Positions 37,101 to 49,921 of a stretch of 64,000 nucleotides of DNA are shown one piece after another. How positions within the stretch are numbered: position 1 is the first letter of the stretch; every line of letters starts with the position of its first letter. The stretch covers positions 1 to 64,000 of the forward strand of contig JACAXG010000012.1 in NCBI GenBank assembly GCA_018881555.1. The letters run 5' to 3'. Under the pieces are notes generated by a model. That model did not search any database. It was not told where the DNA came from and saw nothing but the letters and a program-made list of their open reading frames with translations. This DNA is from Amblyornis subalaris. Its lineage: Eukaryota; Chordata; Aves; Passeriformes; Ptilonorhynchidae. The position numbers and the translations under genes are program-made.

Positions 37101-40100
37101 TTCCTTAAGGGATGTAAAAGATCAAGTCTGTAAATGTCAGTCAAAGAGGAGGAAAGTTCCATGAATATAGCTAAAATTGCCTGGTTTTCTGTTCTCTTGC
37201 CATATCATGTGCCTAGAATGAAATATAATATTTATTAGAATATCTTAAATTGAATGNCTCTCAATATTAGATTTTTTAAAATACTTTAAAAACAGATTTA
37301 AATTCATATTTAGTCTAGTTTTAGTAATAAATGATTAGGGAACTCATCTTTTCAATCTGTGTAGAGTGATCAGCATTCATCTAGAAGTTTAAATTGTTCC
37401 AAAAAGGATATTTTTTGTGTTGCTTGTGAAGGTATTTGGTGAGAACTGTATATCAGTAGGTTAAAATAGCAAAAAGAGTCATTCACGTGATAAGTGAAAA
37501 TATTTGAAATGGCTTTCCTGTATCTTCCAGTTTACATTGAACTTTTCTTATTATATTTTAATCCATAACATTTAGTGAATGATATCCTTTACCCTTTTAT
37601 ACTTAATCTATTTACAAGTGAGACCTTTTTTAGAACTGTTCCCCATTACCCTAAGGGAAGTACAAATAGTTGTGCTAATAGATAGGGGAAGTTAGCTTGG
37701 TTACAAAGACAAGTTTTTGACTTGTGCTGTACACTGTATTTCTACATATCCAATATGTAGCAGAAATACTGAAGGGATTGTCTGATGGCCAACCTTCAGT
37801 ATTTTACCTATTTGTTGTAGCTGTATAAGGATACCATCTTTGGTGCCATCCTTGTTTCATCATACCACTTACCTGTCAGATCGGAACCGTCTGATCATCA
37901 GACAAAGGCAGATTTCTTCCACCCCAGAGTCCCTCTGGTTACATTTGAACACTGCCTCTCTCATCATGGGACACAGCTACCTGACTGACCAGATTTTTCA
38001 GACAAATTTTGATTGAGCTTGTGTAAGAAGATCTGTAAGCGATAGGAAGACTGTAGAGACCATTGTTTGCACCCCTCCCTTACAGACATACTGAATATAA
38101 ACACATGTAACAAATTCTAAATAAAGGAGATCTTGAATGACTTCTCATTGCATATGAATTTCTGGTTTTGTGTGTCTGAACACTGAAGGAAAGCCCGTTC
38201 TCCAGCTTCTATTGCTGATTAACTTCACCAAAAACTATTATCTATTCACAATGGTGCAATATAAAGCAGACTCTGTCACTGCTTTGAAAATCATTCCTAG
38301 CCTAAGGCTTAACAGTTTGTGTAAGAAGTGAGGATTTTTGGTTTTAATGACAACTTTGGGATTCTTCCAGAACCTCTCTTCAGAAGCTGATCTGTCTGAA
38401 AAGAGATCTCTCTGCCCAGTGACAAATTTTTTGTCTTTCCTTGTTTGACATGTCTTGAGAAAGCTGTATAAAATAACTCCTGGTTGTTGCTTTTGACTAT
38501 CCTGCTTTTCATTGCCAACCCTGACATTCTGTTGGTATGGCTCCTTCATAGTTCATGATTCTGCTAAGCATTTTCTTGCAGGCCTGCTGCTGCACTGAAG
38601 GTGATGAAAAAGGCATTTGCAAGTCAGGAAATCCATTTGATGTCTCTCTGTAGCTACAACTTTTAAAGCAATGCCTACTGTGTTTTTAACACAGCCAGTA
38701 GAGCTTGTGTCTGCAAAACATGCAAAGAGAAATTCAGTCATCCTGCATTTCACTTGCTGAAATGGATGTACTAGCACTGTAGGATGTCTGAATTTAGGAG
38801 CTTTAGAGTATGGTCAGCTGTGTGCACTGGGAATCCAAAGCATTGATCTCTTTTCTATGGGTGAACTCTTAACATAATAGGATTTTCTCTACCAATGATA
38901 GACATGTAGTTGTTTGTTACAGTTGAGAGCAGTTCCTAAGAAAATGAGAGATTTGGTTACTGTTTTTTCTCAGCCTGAAAATGTTGAAATTGACACTGCA
39001 TCTTTCAGAAATATAATGTAATGGACAAGCTATATTGTAATGTTGGGAAGATAGCACTGAGCAAAGGCCTGCCTTTTCTTTTGGTTGATATTGGATGAAA
39101 TGGGGCATAACACTCTAATATTGGGCCACTCAGTTGTGCAGAGGGATAGCTGGGCTTTCTTGTTCACAAACTTGATTTGAAAATAGGGAGTAGACTCTTG
39201 TTCCTCCCAAGTGAGTGTTCTCTTCTGGAGCGCTTTTGCAAATCTGTATATGAAGACACAGGTTGATTTTTGCTTTCTTTGGTGCAGCTGAAGTTCTCTC
39301 ACTTGGGGAATGAGTACATTTAACTTACCAGCAAAAGTATGTACATTTTGAATTCCACCTTAGCTATGATGAAGCAAAAAGGTAAATAATGACCTTTTGT
39401 GTTGAGCAACAACACAAATTAGGCATGCTCTGAATTTCTGAAAAAGCAATTGATCTTTCATATGATTTGTTTATTCCCTCTTCTTTTTTAACAACTCTGC
39501 CACTTACAACCTTTACATTTGCTTACTATTCCTTCATAGCTTAATGTTGTACTGATCATCTTTGTGGTTAAAGATCTTTACCCAGTGCCTGCGTGATGCA
39601 TAACTTCTTGTTTGTTTCATGTATAATGGTGATTTTAAAGAGCCAATTATGTTATTCAAAAAACTCCCACACTAGGAAAAAACCCATAAATGGAACAGGT
39701 GCGAGAATGGCCCCAAGGAAGGGGTTGTATTGACAGGCTGGTAGTACTGGTTCGTCATGTGTCCTTATGAACTCAGCATGATTTCCTTGGATGCTCTTTC
39801 TTTGTCTGTTCTGGTGAGGTGTGCATCAGCATCACTGGGGAAAAACAGTAAGTACTATCAATAGCAACAGTGCATGGCCTTTCTTAAACGTATGCATGGG
39901 GAAAAGGAGGAGCTCGTTCAGTGACTTCTGGAATTAGATTTTGCACAAGTGTATTTAAAAATTTCTACTTCTATTGGTAGAAATGTAAAACACTGTTACT
40001 TTTTTTACACCAGAAATTTAGATATGAAAAAAAATATTTTGTGTTTATATAATGTACTTGAGCACCTGATTCACCATTTGATACCTCTCTTTGAAGACTG

Positions 40101-41540
40101 ACTGGCTTATGGATACATGTGGCATATGGCACAAAATCCAAAATCTAATAAAAAAGGGTGACTTTTAGATATCAGTGTAGCATTGTGACCTCTCTGGTAA
40201 TCTTTGTGTACTGTTTGTGGGCAGTCCTCCAATAAAAGTAAAAGGCTAAAGGCTGCTTTTAATGATCAATATGAATGAATATGAATATGACCAATAGGTG
40301 AGGCTGAAGATAGGGTGGCTGTAGAATTGTGAATGAAGCTGGGCTGGGTAGAGAGAGCAGAAACAGAGAGAAAAACCAAATCAGGAGGATTAGGACACCA
40401 TGCATATGGTTGAAACCAGGATGACGGCACTAAGGGCAAAATTTATCTAAATCTAGTTGATTTTTAATTTTACTTTTGAAAAAATGAGAGATGCCCACAG
40501 TTGGGTTAAGCATCAAATGTTTGGAGGAAATGTATTTAGATATTATCCCTGTTCTTAATGTTTTTCCACCTTTCTTATTTGAATCAGATGTTTGTAAGTA
40601 ACTGAAGTATAGCTGCTTAGGCTCATAATATTTGGCTTCACGCATTTATATTTTTGTACATTTTATTAAGGTTAAAGGTTTCATCAAGTCAGTGCGTTAG
40701 TAGAGGAAGAGGAATATAAGTAAAAGAAAAAATTCTTGCCTGCAAAATAAGCAGAAAAAGAACCCTTGTTAATCTTCCAGGTACTCAGCTGTGGTGACTA
40801 AGTAAAATCTCATAAGGTGCCTGTGTCATAGCAGCGAAAAGTGGTACTCCTTTCTGACCTAGCTGTCAGTCTGTGTCTGTGTTTCTTTCAAAAGGGGTAG
40901 TACCTCATCTTTCGTCTTACCGTGTTGTGCCACCATCACTGGAGCAGATGTGGCTGAAACCCAAGAATTTTTATTTACAGCTAATAAAAACTGGGTCGGT
41001 AAACTTTTTCAGGTTTGTTTAATTTTGCCTTTCGGTCATGAAGTGTGGATTATGGTTCAAGAGAAGCTTGCTTTTGAAGTCTGATGTTTTAGGCTTTTTT
41101 ACTGTTATTTANTTACGAGAAGTCAATTCCTGATTTTGGGAAGAGCTTACCTGAATTAGTAGGTCTGCAAATAAGTAAAATTGGAAATAATTTCCATTCT
41201 AGAAACCTGCTTTATAAGATAGTCACAGATGAGTTAATGGAAATCTGTGTATACTCTTGTGCAAAAGTTCTTTGCTTACCTTTTATCTCTTTTTGTGTCA
41301 TTTATTATACGACTTTTGCTTTGACTGAAGGCAGATGACTCTGCTTTTAAGTTGATTGAAGGAATATAAAGTGGATGTTGGTAAGTGGGTAGGAGTCTGA
41401 GAAACTTGAAATTTATGTAACTTGCATTTCTAAGAGGTTAAAATTAGTCTGCCTTGAATATGTTTTTCAATTTTGCCCTGAGATTTGTTCTCACCTGGCA
41501 CTATTTTCATGGAGGTTTCTGTGGTGTGGGGTTATTTTGT

Positions 41541-41590
41541 ATTTTTTGTTTGTTTGCTTCTGTTTTGTTTGTTTGTTTCTTTGGTTTTGG
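41541..41590. repeat. TTTG-rich simple repeat
   Basis: Interrupted (TTTG)n and (TTTTG)n runs. Confidence 0.6.
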
Positions 41591-41797
41591 TTTTAATTTT
41601 ACTTGATTTGACACAACCTCTCTACATATATTTTAAGAGGAAAGGAAAATATGGTTTGGATTTCCTTGGGTTTTGTTTATGAAGGAATAAAGAAAAACAA
41701 TACTGCAGCACCTGTTACAAATAAGTTTGTCTTGAAGCTAAGGCTGTTTTTGGCCTTTAGCAGAGCAATAAGCACTGTAGTCTATCCCCACTGCCCT

Positions 41798-42353
41798 TGT
41801 TAGTGAAACGTCCGAGTCTGACCATTCCTGAGACTCTGGCAGTCACACTCCCAAGGCCACACTTCCATTTCTGGGACTGGAGCCCCTTCATGCCGGGTGG
41901 GTCCCGCTGGACCCCCGGCCCGGCCCCCTCACACGGCCAGACTGGGTTTCCAACAGCGGAGTCTCACGTGTCTATAAAGCCATTTATTCACGGCACAGTA
42001 ACACAGAAATGGCTCAAGCTGGTGCCTCCAAGGAGCGACCCCACCAAAGGAACCCCTGGGCTTTTGTACCCTCACAGTCCCAGAGTGGGAAAGTCTCGCT
42101 TCTCCTCCCAAGTCTTCGGCTCCTGCCTTCAAAAGTTGCTGCTGTGTCTCTGTGTCCATTCACCTGGCCAGCATCACCAGTCTTTGTGCCCTTTGTTACC
42201 CCAAAGTTGGCAGTTCCCTGCCTCTTTTCTCTCTGAGCTCCCACACAGAGCTCAATCTGCATCTCAGTCTGTGTCTCAATCTGCAGTTTGCAAGCTGAGC
42301 ATCTCAGTGTAGTTTTTATAGCTCCTTGATAGTTAATTCCTCCTAATGTAACA
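41798..42353 (-). mobile_element. Solo LTR-like element, about 556 bp, minus strand
   Basis: On the minus strand the sequence reads TGTTACATTAGG, then a CTATAAAAAC TATA-like box (complement near 42314-42322), a GTGAATAAATGG poly(A) signal, and ends CACTAACA. TGTTA and TAACA form matching inverted ends. This U3-TATA-AATAAA-CA layout is typical of a retroviral LTR. No target duplication was found, so the 42353 end is provisional. A 9-bp perfect inverted repeat (ATTCCTCCT/AGGAGGAAT, 42336-42361) straddles that end. A 171-codon open frame on the + strand is incidental. The family was not named. Confidence 0.55.
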
Positions 42354-44389
42354 GGAGGAATGTATTCAACTGCCAGATCCGCTGACCGGGATGCTGTGCC
42401 TTATAAAAAGGGCTTGGTTTGTTGCTGTTCTGAACTGAAACAAACACTGTTCAGCTGCTTCAGACAAGTAGAGTCTTCTAGGTTCTATTAAAGAGTAAAA
42501 ATGTATGAGTGCTGTCGTTAATTAATCCTATTCTTTCCTGAAGCAGTTTTGATTTTCAAAATACAGGGTGATGTGTTTTCACTGTGCATTGCCCATAATT
42601 ATCCGCCACCTCCTCCAACCTGAACTGTCATCCCTTCAGGCTTCATTGAATGCAGTCAGTAGGGCATTGAAGCCAATATAGCTTGTTGTATGGCTTCTGC
42701 ATTTTTACTTTGCTGTCTGACAGTGGAGTTCTTTTTCTTTCAAAGACTCATGGGAACTGTATCACACACATCCTGTTTGATAGCTTCTTAAACTACTTAA
42801 ACCTNAGACTACTGGAATTCTGCAGGCATTTCTTAAGACTAGTAGATGATGGCATTTGTCTACCATTTGTGAGAAAAAACCATCAATTTTCCATTTGTTT
42901 TCAGTCATAAATCATAAGTAACTTCCTTGCAATGCCAGCAGCTTCAAATTATGGAAACCTTGGCCTGCGTTTCATAATCAAACATGGGTGGGTTCCAGGT
43001 TTTTTGGCCATGAGGGATTTTTCTAGTACACACCAGTAAGTTATACATAGTTCATTCATCACTTTCTCTTTTTTTCCCTTTATTGGTGTTTACTCTGCTT
43101 GAGGACCATGATGGCACATTTTGTAACAACACTGGACATACTGAGTTGCCACATGGAATTGGCTGTGGCTGTGAAATTCAGATAGTCTTGTTGCTGCCTT
43201 ACAAGCCAGGTTCCTCCCCCTTCGAGTGTCTTTGCACAGACATGTAGGGTGCCGAGAAACAAGGTGTTACAATATCTGTCTCCATTCAGGAGATCTGGTA
43301 GATCTAATGTGTGGTACGTGGCTTGCCTTCCTGGGATCTTGCTAGCAGCAGAACAGTGAATCAGGTTCTTATTTCTAGAACTGTGTGAGGAATTTGTTTC
43401 GACGTCCAAGTAACAATCTTTCAGAAGAGCGATTATGCCGCGGGAGACCTGACCTTTTACAACATTAACAGGTCGGGTGATAGCTCTTTTGCTCTTGAGC
43501 TGGCCAGCAGTCACTGCTTGTCTTAGGCAGATGCCTGAGCCTGCAGTCAGTAGCCTGGTGAACAAACTGGTGGCAGTCTCGAAAGTGTGCCTGTAGCGTT
43601 CTCTAAACAGCAAGCTCCACCTGTNTCTTCATGAAGCAGTATGTTAGAGCTGATCTCACACTTGACAGAAGAGATCTACAGTAACTGGTTTTTAGTGAAG
43701 GACTGTGTAATAAGCTATCATAAAGCAACCTGAGGATAGCTGCTGGGATCCAGGGGCTGTGTGTGTGCCTGTGTGGTGTATCAAGTGGAGATCGAGAGAT
43801 GTTAGTTACCAGTAATGGGACTTCTTTGAGATATGTAGATCTGCAAGACCCTTTTGCCCTGGGACATTGTTTCTCTTCTCTTCTCTCCTACTTTGAAAGA
43901 TTTCCATTTGAGAAGAAACTAAGATGGTGCAGAAGGTGCTATCCAGTACCCTAACCTGAAGGTTTATTCAGGAAGGAGGTGATCTTGTCAAACTATTTTT
44001 CCGTACAGGGACTACCAAAAGAAACTTCATTCTTTGTAGAGTCAGAGAAAATGGAAGTAAATATTTTGGTAGCAACCGACATAATCAGGGAAAGGAAAAG
44101 TGAAGGAAGTTATTGCAGGANTCTGCTTCCTGGTGAAATTTTCCTTCTGTCCAATGTAATAGCTCTGGAGAAAAAAGATAAAAGTANGTTGTATGGAGTA
44201 TCAAGTATAGGTAAGTTTTAAAAAAAAGGAGAAATAGCCAAACAAATACAAGCACAAAGAGTAATTCCTTGAGTCACAGCAGGGACTGGGTACAAACCTG
44301 GATTCAAAAAGGCACTAGTTTTCCTTTCTCCATCTCTGTTTATGTGTGGTTAATTAGTCCAATAATGGCACTTTGGAGCTGGAAAGCAT
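42354..44389 (+). other. CSRNP3: CSRNP3 5' intron, central segment 2
   Basis: Ordinary intron apart from a 177-codon minus-strand open frame at 43080-43613, listed separately. Confidence 0.5.
43080..43613 (-). other. Unrecognised 177-codon open frame, possibly chance
   Basis: This is the longest open frame in the AT-rich part of the window that I could not tie to a known exon or repeat. The translation starts MLFRERYRHTFETATSL and shows no signal peptide, membrane segment, repeat or family motif I recognise. The frame has mixed composition and several CG dinucleotides, unlike its flanks. It could be part of an old transposable element, an antisense gene, or chance. Confidence 0.15.
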
Positions 44390-44865
44390 GGCTAAGATTT
44401 AGCAGGTGCTGGCTCTGGAAAGGGACAGTCAGGTCCAGGTGCTCTGCCGGGGAGCAGCCAGTGCAGCAGGTGGCTTGGAAAGGGCAGGTAAGACAGAAGC
44501 TGAGGACAGCCCAGCAGTACGGAGCGGGTCAGGCCTGGGGATGGCTGCCAGGCTGGGCCGGGAGCCTGGTGGAGAGGCAGGGCCAGGATCCCTCGGAGGC
44601 CGGGGTCGCTGCTCAGCCCTCCCGGCCNGGGTGCCTGGCTGGGTCCCTGCATGGCTGCAGCTCTGGGAGCACAGCTCGGGCAGGGGCCGAGGGTGACAGG
44701 CTGGACTTGAAGGCAGGGTCCTGGCAAAGGGTGGGCAGGGTCTGCTGCTCCCTTCCTGTCTCAAGGCCACCAGCTGCCCTGTCCATAGGTTGGCCTCGTG
44801 CCCAGGCAGCCGAGCCCCTGCCTGCACCAGGGAATGTCCTCAGCTCCCTGTGGTACTNGCAGAAG
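44390..44865. other. GC-rich block of unknown nature
   Basis: About 475 bases of GC-rich, CpG-moderate sequence rich in GGCAGGG, CCAGGCTGGG and CTGGG phrases, inside an AT-rich intron. Open frames occur on both strands (up to 199 codons), as expected in GC-rich DNA. It might be a retroelement fragment, a cryptic promoter, or a GC-biased conversion island. No termini were found. Confidence 0.4.
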
Positions 44866-47800
44866 TGAATTTCATGTATTTAAAATGCATTTATCATGTA
44901 TTTGACTTTACTAATTCTTGATGTGCAAATCGGGGCAAGTTTCACAAGGACTGTCTGATGTTACACAGAAATCCGAGGAAGCTGGCAAGGTTAGGTTCTG
45001 GAGATTGCATAGAGCCCACTGCTGGGGAGGCTTGTGTGTGCAACTCTTGTGGAGTGTGGGGGAAGCACAGCCCACTTAATGATAATCAGTTTTTGTAGCA
45101 ATGCTATTTGTGTTTTATTTTAGAAACACTGTCTGTCTCTATTGGAGTTGCTTCATTCTCTGGCTGCTGTAGAGCTGTTGGGGGTTTGTTGGTAATAATC
45201 TCATATTTTCATAATAGATTTTGCGAGGCATTCTGATTTACTTGTTCATACTGCCCATTTCTCTGACTAGCTCTTCTGATGGTGTTTTGGGGATGGAACG
45301 GTGCCGCACCTTGCATCTGTATTTAGAAGATGTTTATTAAGTCTAGCTGTGTCACTGCAGTTCTGTAGGTCTGTTCATTTCTCTCAGCAGTCAGGCTGGC
45401 TGAGAGGTGAAGCGTTGGTGTTCAACTCCAAATTTCTTTCTGCAGATCAAAAAGAAACTAAATTTGAGGAAGTCTTCCAGCCAATTGCTNATNGGGGAAA
45501 AATGTCTGCTTAGGTTTTCCTCAGTATTCCCTACAGTTCTCTCCCACTAAAGAAAATTGTATTGATTGTCTGGATTTGAAACCTAATAGTTTTTTAATGC
45601 TTGCAGGAAGTGATTTCCATTTTTCTAGGTATCTAGGAAAAGGTTTTTATGTTAAACTGAGGTAACATCTACTTTACTTGTTAAGACAGAATCTGAATGT
45701 TATGTGCAGGATCTACTGGCAGTTCATTGTGATAAGACTGACAGCTAATTTTTTCAGAAGCTAAATCAGCTATTACTTTGTAGTGAAAGTATGCTAATTG
45801 GTATAGTCTTGCTGTGGTTAAAGATCAATAATTCATTGAAGAGAACAGATGCTCTTATTTAAAGGAATTCACAGTTAATTTTATTGGAAAGCTATAGCTG
45901 AAGATTAAAATTTGTAAACACAAAGGTATTTGTCAGCTTCTGCTGCTTNATATTTTTCTTTAAAGGGGAAATCCTGGAGTACAAATGCTTTGATGTGGCA
46001 GTAAATGATAACTTAGCTAAGAAGACTCATGCTTGATTTTGATTTTAAATGTAATTAAACGGTCAGAAACTAAATGTGATGCTATTGTCTTCAGCTGAGC
46101 TGATACCTGATTTATATAGATATGTAGAAAGTAAAAATTCTCTGATCTTGGAAATAATTTTTTTCAACTAGATTTAAGAGGCTACGAACAGACTACGAGT
46201 ANACTTCAGGCACATGAATTGAAAATNGGTCACTTAGTGATTTTTTGCATTTGAATTCTTATTTAGGTAAAAAGTTTTGTGTGAAGTTCATGCAACACAC
46301 TGAATGTTGGCTACTGTATTATAAATACAGTAAAATAAATGCGCATGCACCAGTTATACAGGTAGAGCTTTATATAGCTAGCATTCAAGAAAAAGTATCT
46401 GCTCATTGTTCTTTTTGAGGTATTTTGTAAATACTGCCTCAAACAGAAAGAAAACATATTTAGTAGGAAATTCNTGGCATCTATCTCTGAATTATTCTAA
46501 TGTGCATTGAGATTTCAGATCCTTGTTTGTATAAAAGCACCACTGTTATTTTGATAACCACAAGCTTTCCTAAATACACAGCAGCACTTTTCACTGAAGA
46601 TCTGGATAGCTGAATCAGTCTCAAAGAATGTATACAAGCAGTAACTATGTTCCTACAGCTGTTTGCTTGTTTTTTCCTTACAAAAAGGAGCTGAAAGGGA
46701 GAATTGCTATTCAGGAGTGGAGCTGAAGGTTTATTAATAGAATTTTCTTTTCNTGTCTTTAAATTTTATCGTTACCTTTTAGTACAGAGTGTCCTCACTG
46801 ACTACTAAGTAGCTTATTAAAGCTGGTTTTTAGATGTGCTTTTTTGTTCTGTTTTTGTCTTGCTGTTTTCCCATTTTGCTAGCATGCAGATGGGGGTGGG
46901 GAGTGGGAAATAAGGGAGAGAGCATGTTCCAGAGGATGCCAGGATGACTTCAGTTATTGGATGGCTGCTGACTGATGGACGGAAAAAGGAGGAGTAAACC
47001 TTTCATTCTGCACTGACAGAGCTGAAACACAGAAATCCGATTTACAGGTAAGGGTGAAAAAAATTCCTGTTACGAATAGCTGTTCTTGATCCTTGCCACA
47101 ACATTTCTTGGATATAAAAATGCATATGCAAGCATCTTGCTTGTTCCTCACAAATGGCTCTGAAGCAGCTTTTCACATTATTATTTCTCCTGCCTAGGAG
47201 GTTTCAGCGGATGTGAGATCCATAAACAGTGAAATCATAGGCATGCCTGATGCTGACAGCTTTCTCATGTGACAGTATACGCATTGCATCTCATTGATGC
47301 TGAAGTTGTTCAGTAAGCTGTAGGAAGAGAGGTCATTTTTTGTGATGGAAATACTGTTGAAAATACAGTGTATGCTACAAACAGGAAAAGTGCTGGAAGA
47401 TCTAAAAATGTTTTCTCTGAGTTAGGATAGGAAAATGAGCTGCTTCTAAAACCGTGTCTTATTTAGTGTTGAACAAACAGAATGGGTCCTCAGAACAGCT
47501 GAAAAGGATTTTGTAGATTTTTGCCTTAATTTTAAGTTTGGAATGAATGTGCTTGATAATTCGGTTATAAAATCATCTTTGTCATAAAGGGGGAAAAAAG
47601 CATATAATTATGTGTATGAGACAGATAAATCTTGTAGTACCTACAGCATTAATGTATGAGTTTTAATAAATTGTTGAAATAGCTTGCTTCTGCAGAGTTT
47701 TTGTTAGCAGCAGCTGTTAGTGCACAGAGTCTGGAGATGGCAAGCAGCAAATAAATTGCTTGGTACAGAAAGTAGATTTGTTTATCAAGCCACATAATAT

Positions 47801-49404
47801 GAGAATATAGGACTACAGGCAGAAGTCCTGCCCCCACTGAAACAATAGGGGATTTTGATATTGGCCTCACTGGGGCAAGGATTTCAATGTGTCAGCTCTC
47901 TATTGATTTACTTCTACATTTTACATGTAGGAAATAATTGTTATACAGGACCTTGTTTTACTGGTTTGAAGCAAAAATATTAATTGACATAAATAAATTG
48001 TGATTATCATTGATTTGCGTGTATATATATTAATAAAGTGTGTTTATAAAGCTAAAATGCTGGAATTTAGTTTTAATAGATTTCAGAGATTAAAATCAGT
48101 AAATGCATTCATCCATTTTTGTTGTATTCACTGAGCGAATTCCCTTAGAGCAGACCTAAAATTATTAAAAAGTGATGTCATTAAAGAAAAACTGGAACAA
48201 GTCAAAAGAACTGTAATGAGTGCTAAAAAGGACTGGAAGAAGCTTTGTCCTCTGTCCACTTATTTATATACTTTACCATTTGGAGTGGTGTCCTTTTCTC
48301 CTAGCTCTTTCTTAAGAAAAGGAAACCTGGTATGTTTGCTAAAAAAACATCAATCAAAAAAAGAAATCAATAATTTGCAGCAAATGTCAGTGATTCACAA
48401 AATTATTCTGAAAGACTGACTAGCTGTATCTTTTTTTGTTTGTTTTTTTCTTATACTGGAATGTAAACACTGGTAAATAACACTGAAAAATAGTTGAGTT
48501 GCATCTTAACATTTGTTATTTGTAGATAATGGGTATGTATCTGAAAGCATAAGCACAACTATTAAATTACAGTCTCAAATCTATGTATTCAAATCACTTT
48601 CCCTCCATCAAATGAGAAATCTGACTCAGAAGTGCTCCAGTAACAGAGAGGAGTTGATGAAAACAGAGATGCAGTTCCACATGTGTTTAAATTATTCTGT
48701 CTCCTTGGAAACGCTGCTGCTGCAGATGGATTTGGCTTTTGGTGGCTAAAAATATCTACTGCTTAATAATGACAGCATGAAAGATACTGAATAAAACTAC
48801 TGTGCTGTCACTAGTTTTAAAGTTCACTAATGATTCAGGTATTCTACATGAACTACAGATTTGCATTTTCTGTCCAGCATTCCCTGTCAGCTGCTGCCAG
48901 CATTCACCAACTCGTTGGAAATGAGATAAGCTCATTAGCCTTGGTTGGAGACCCTGCTGAGAGTGGAGCATGTGAGTGGGAGGTAGTCTGGATGGAGAGT
49001 TGGAAAGCAGGTAGAAAGTTGGTTAGAAAAATTCACGGTGGTGATGCAACTATGTGTTGTATAATATTTGAAGATACAGGCTTATTCCCAGGAAAGTCTA
49101 TGATAGAAAAAGTGTGCTTAAGCCCTGCTTTTGTAAGTTAACAATCTGTAAATGAAAGAATTTTTTTTATTTTATTTATTGCATTAGTGAATGCTTCCTT
49201 ATCAGTTGTATGTGCAGGTGACTGAAATATCATACAGACCATTTTAAGTAAAATATTACATTACCTTGAACAAAAGCCAAAATCTAAATTACTAACAAAC
49301 TTGTTATAAGCAAGAAATAGCATTCCATTACTTAACATTGCTAAAAAATTTTATCTTTTAAAGAATTAATTCTTTTCAATTAAGAACATGTAACCCCTGT
49401 TTGC
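44866..49404 (+). other. CSRNP3: CSRNP3 5' intron, central segment 3
   Basis: AT-rich intron with many isolated Ns between 45490 and 46753. No gene or recognised repeat was seen. Confidence 0.5.
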
Positions 49405-49463
49405 AGCAGTTGTACTCAATGATCCTTGTGGGTCCCTTTCAACGTGGGATATTTTATGATACT
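49405..49463 (+). mobile_element. CR1 LINE 3'-end remnant
   Basis: TTGTACTCAATGATCC followed by TTGTGGGTCCCTTTCAACG and ATATTTTATGATACTA is a diverged copy of the CR1 3' tail in + orientation. Confidence 0.65.
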
Positions 49464-49921
49464 ACTTCNTTTAAATCCAGTTCTTTATTATTTATTCCTT
49501 CCACATATCATAATTTGTTTTGTTAGCTGGTAATCAATATAAATGAAAAATACCAGTGCTGTTTTTTCTGTTTCTTCTTCTTTCCCATTGGATGACTTCC
49601 TGCTTGTGCCTAGAAAACAGAACATGACAAACATTTTCTTAGTGGGCTAAATATACCCCTCTTATTCTTTTATTTTGCTGATATGTATGTGATTTGTTGT
49701 AGCACATGTTAATCAGCATGCTGATTCATTTTTCTTAATTGAACAGGGCACTTTTCCTGTTAGGAAGTGCCTTACAGATAGCATTAAAATATTGCANGGT
49801 NTTGTTACACATACAAATATTTAATCCTCTGCAAATTAATACTAAAATCCATTTTTAACTGACAACACAAGTACCAAAGGTCATTTAAAGTANAAGTTGA
49901 ATACTTGATTTTGATTACTTG

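Larger units (their letters stand above)
32216..41797 (+). other. CSRNP3: CSRNP3 5' intron, central segment 1
   Basis: About 9.6 kb of AT-rich intron. It holds an (AT)n tract at 33924-33939, an RFX-like X-box at 34117-34130 and a TTTG-rich run at 41541-41590. No protein-like frame or RNA gene was recognised. Confidence 0.6.

Noticed and set aside
41797..42312. 171-codon + strand open frame
   Set aside because: It lies in the antisense strand of the LTR-like element and has no domain.
44269..44868. 199-codon + strand open frame
   Set aside because: It is explained by the GC-rich block; frames of similar length exist on the other strand.
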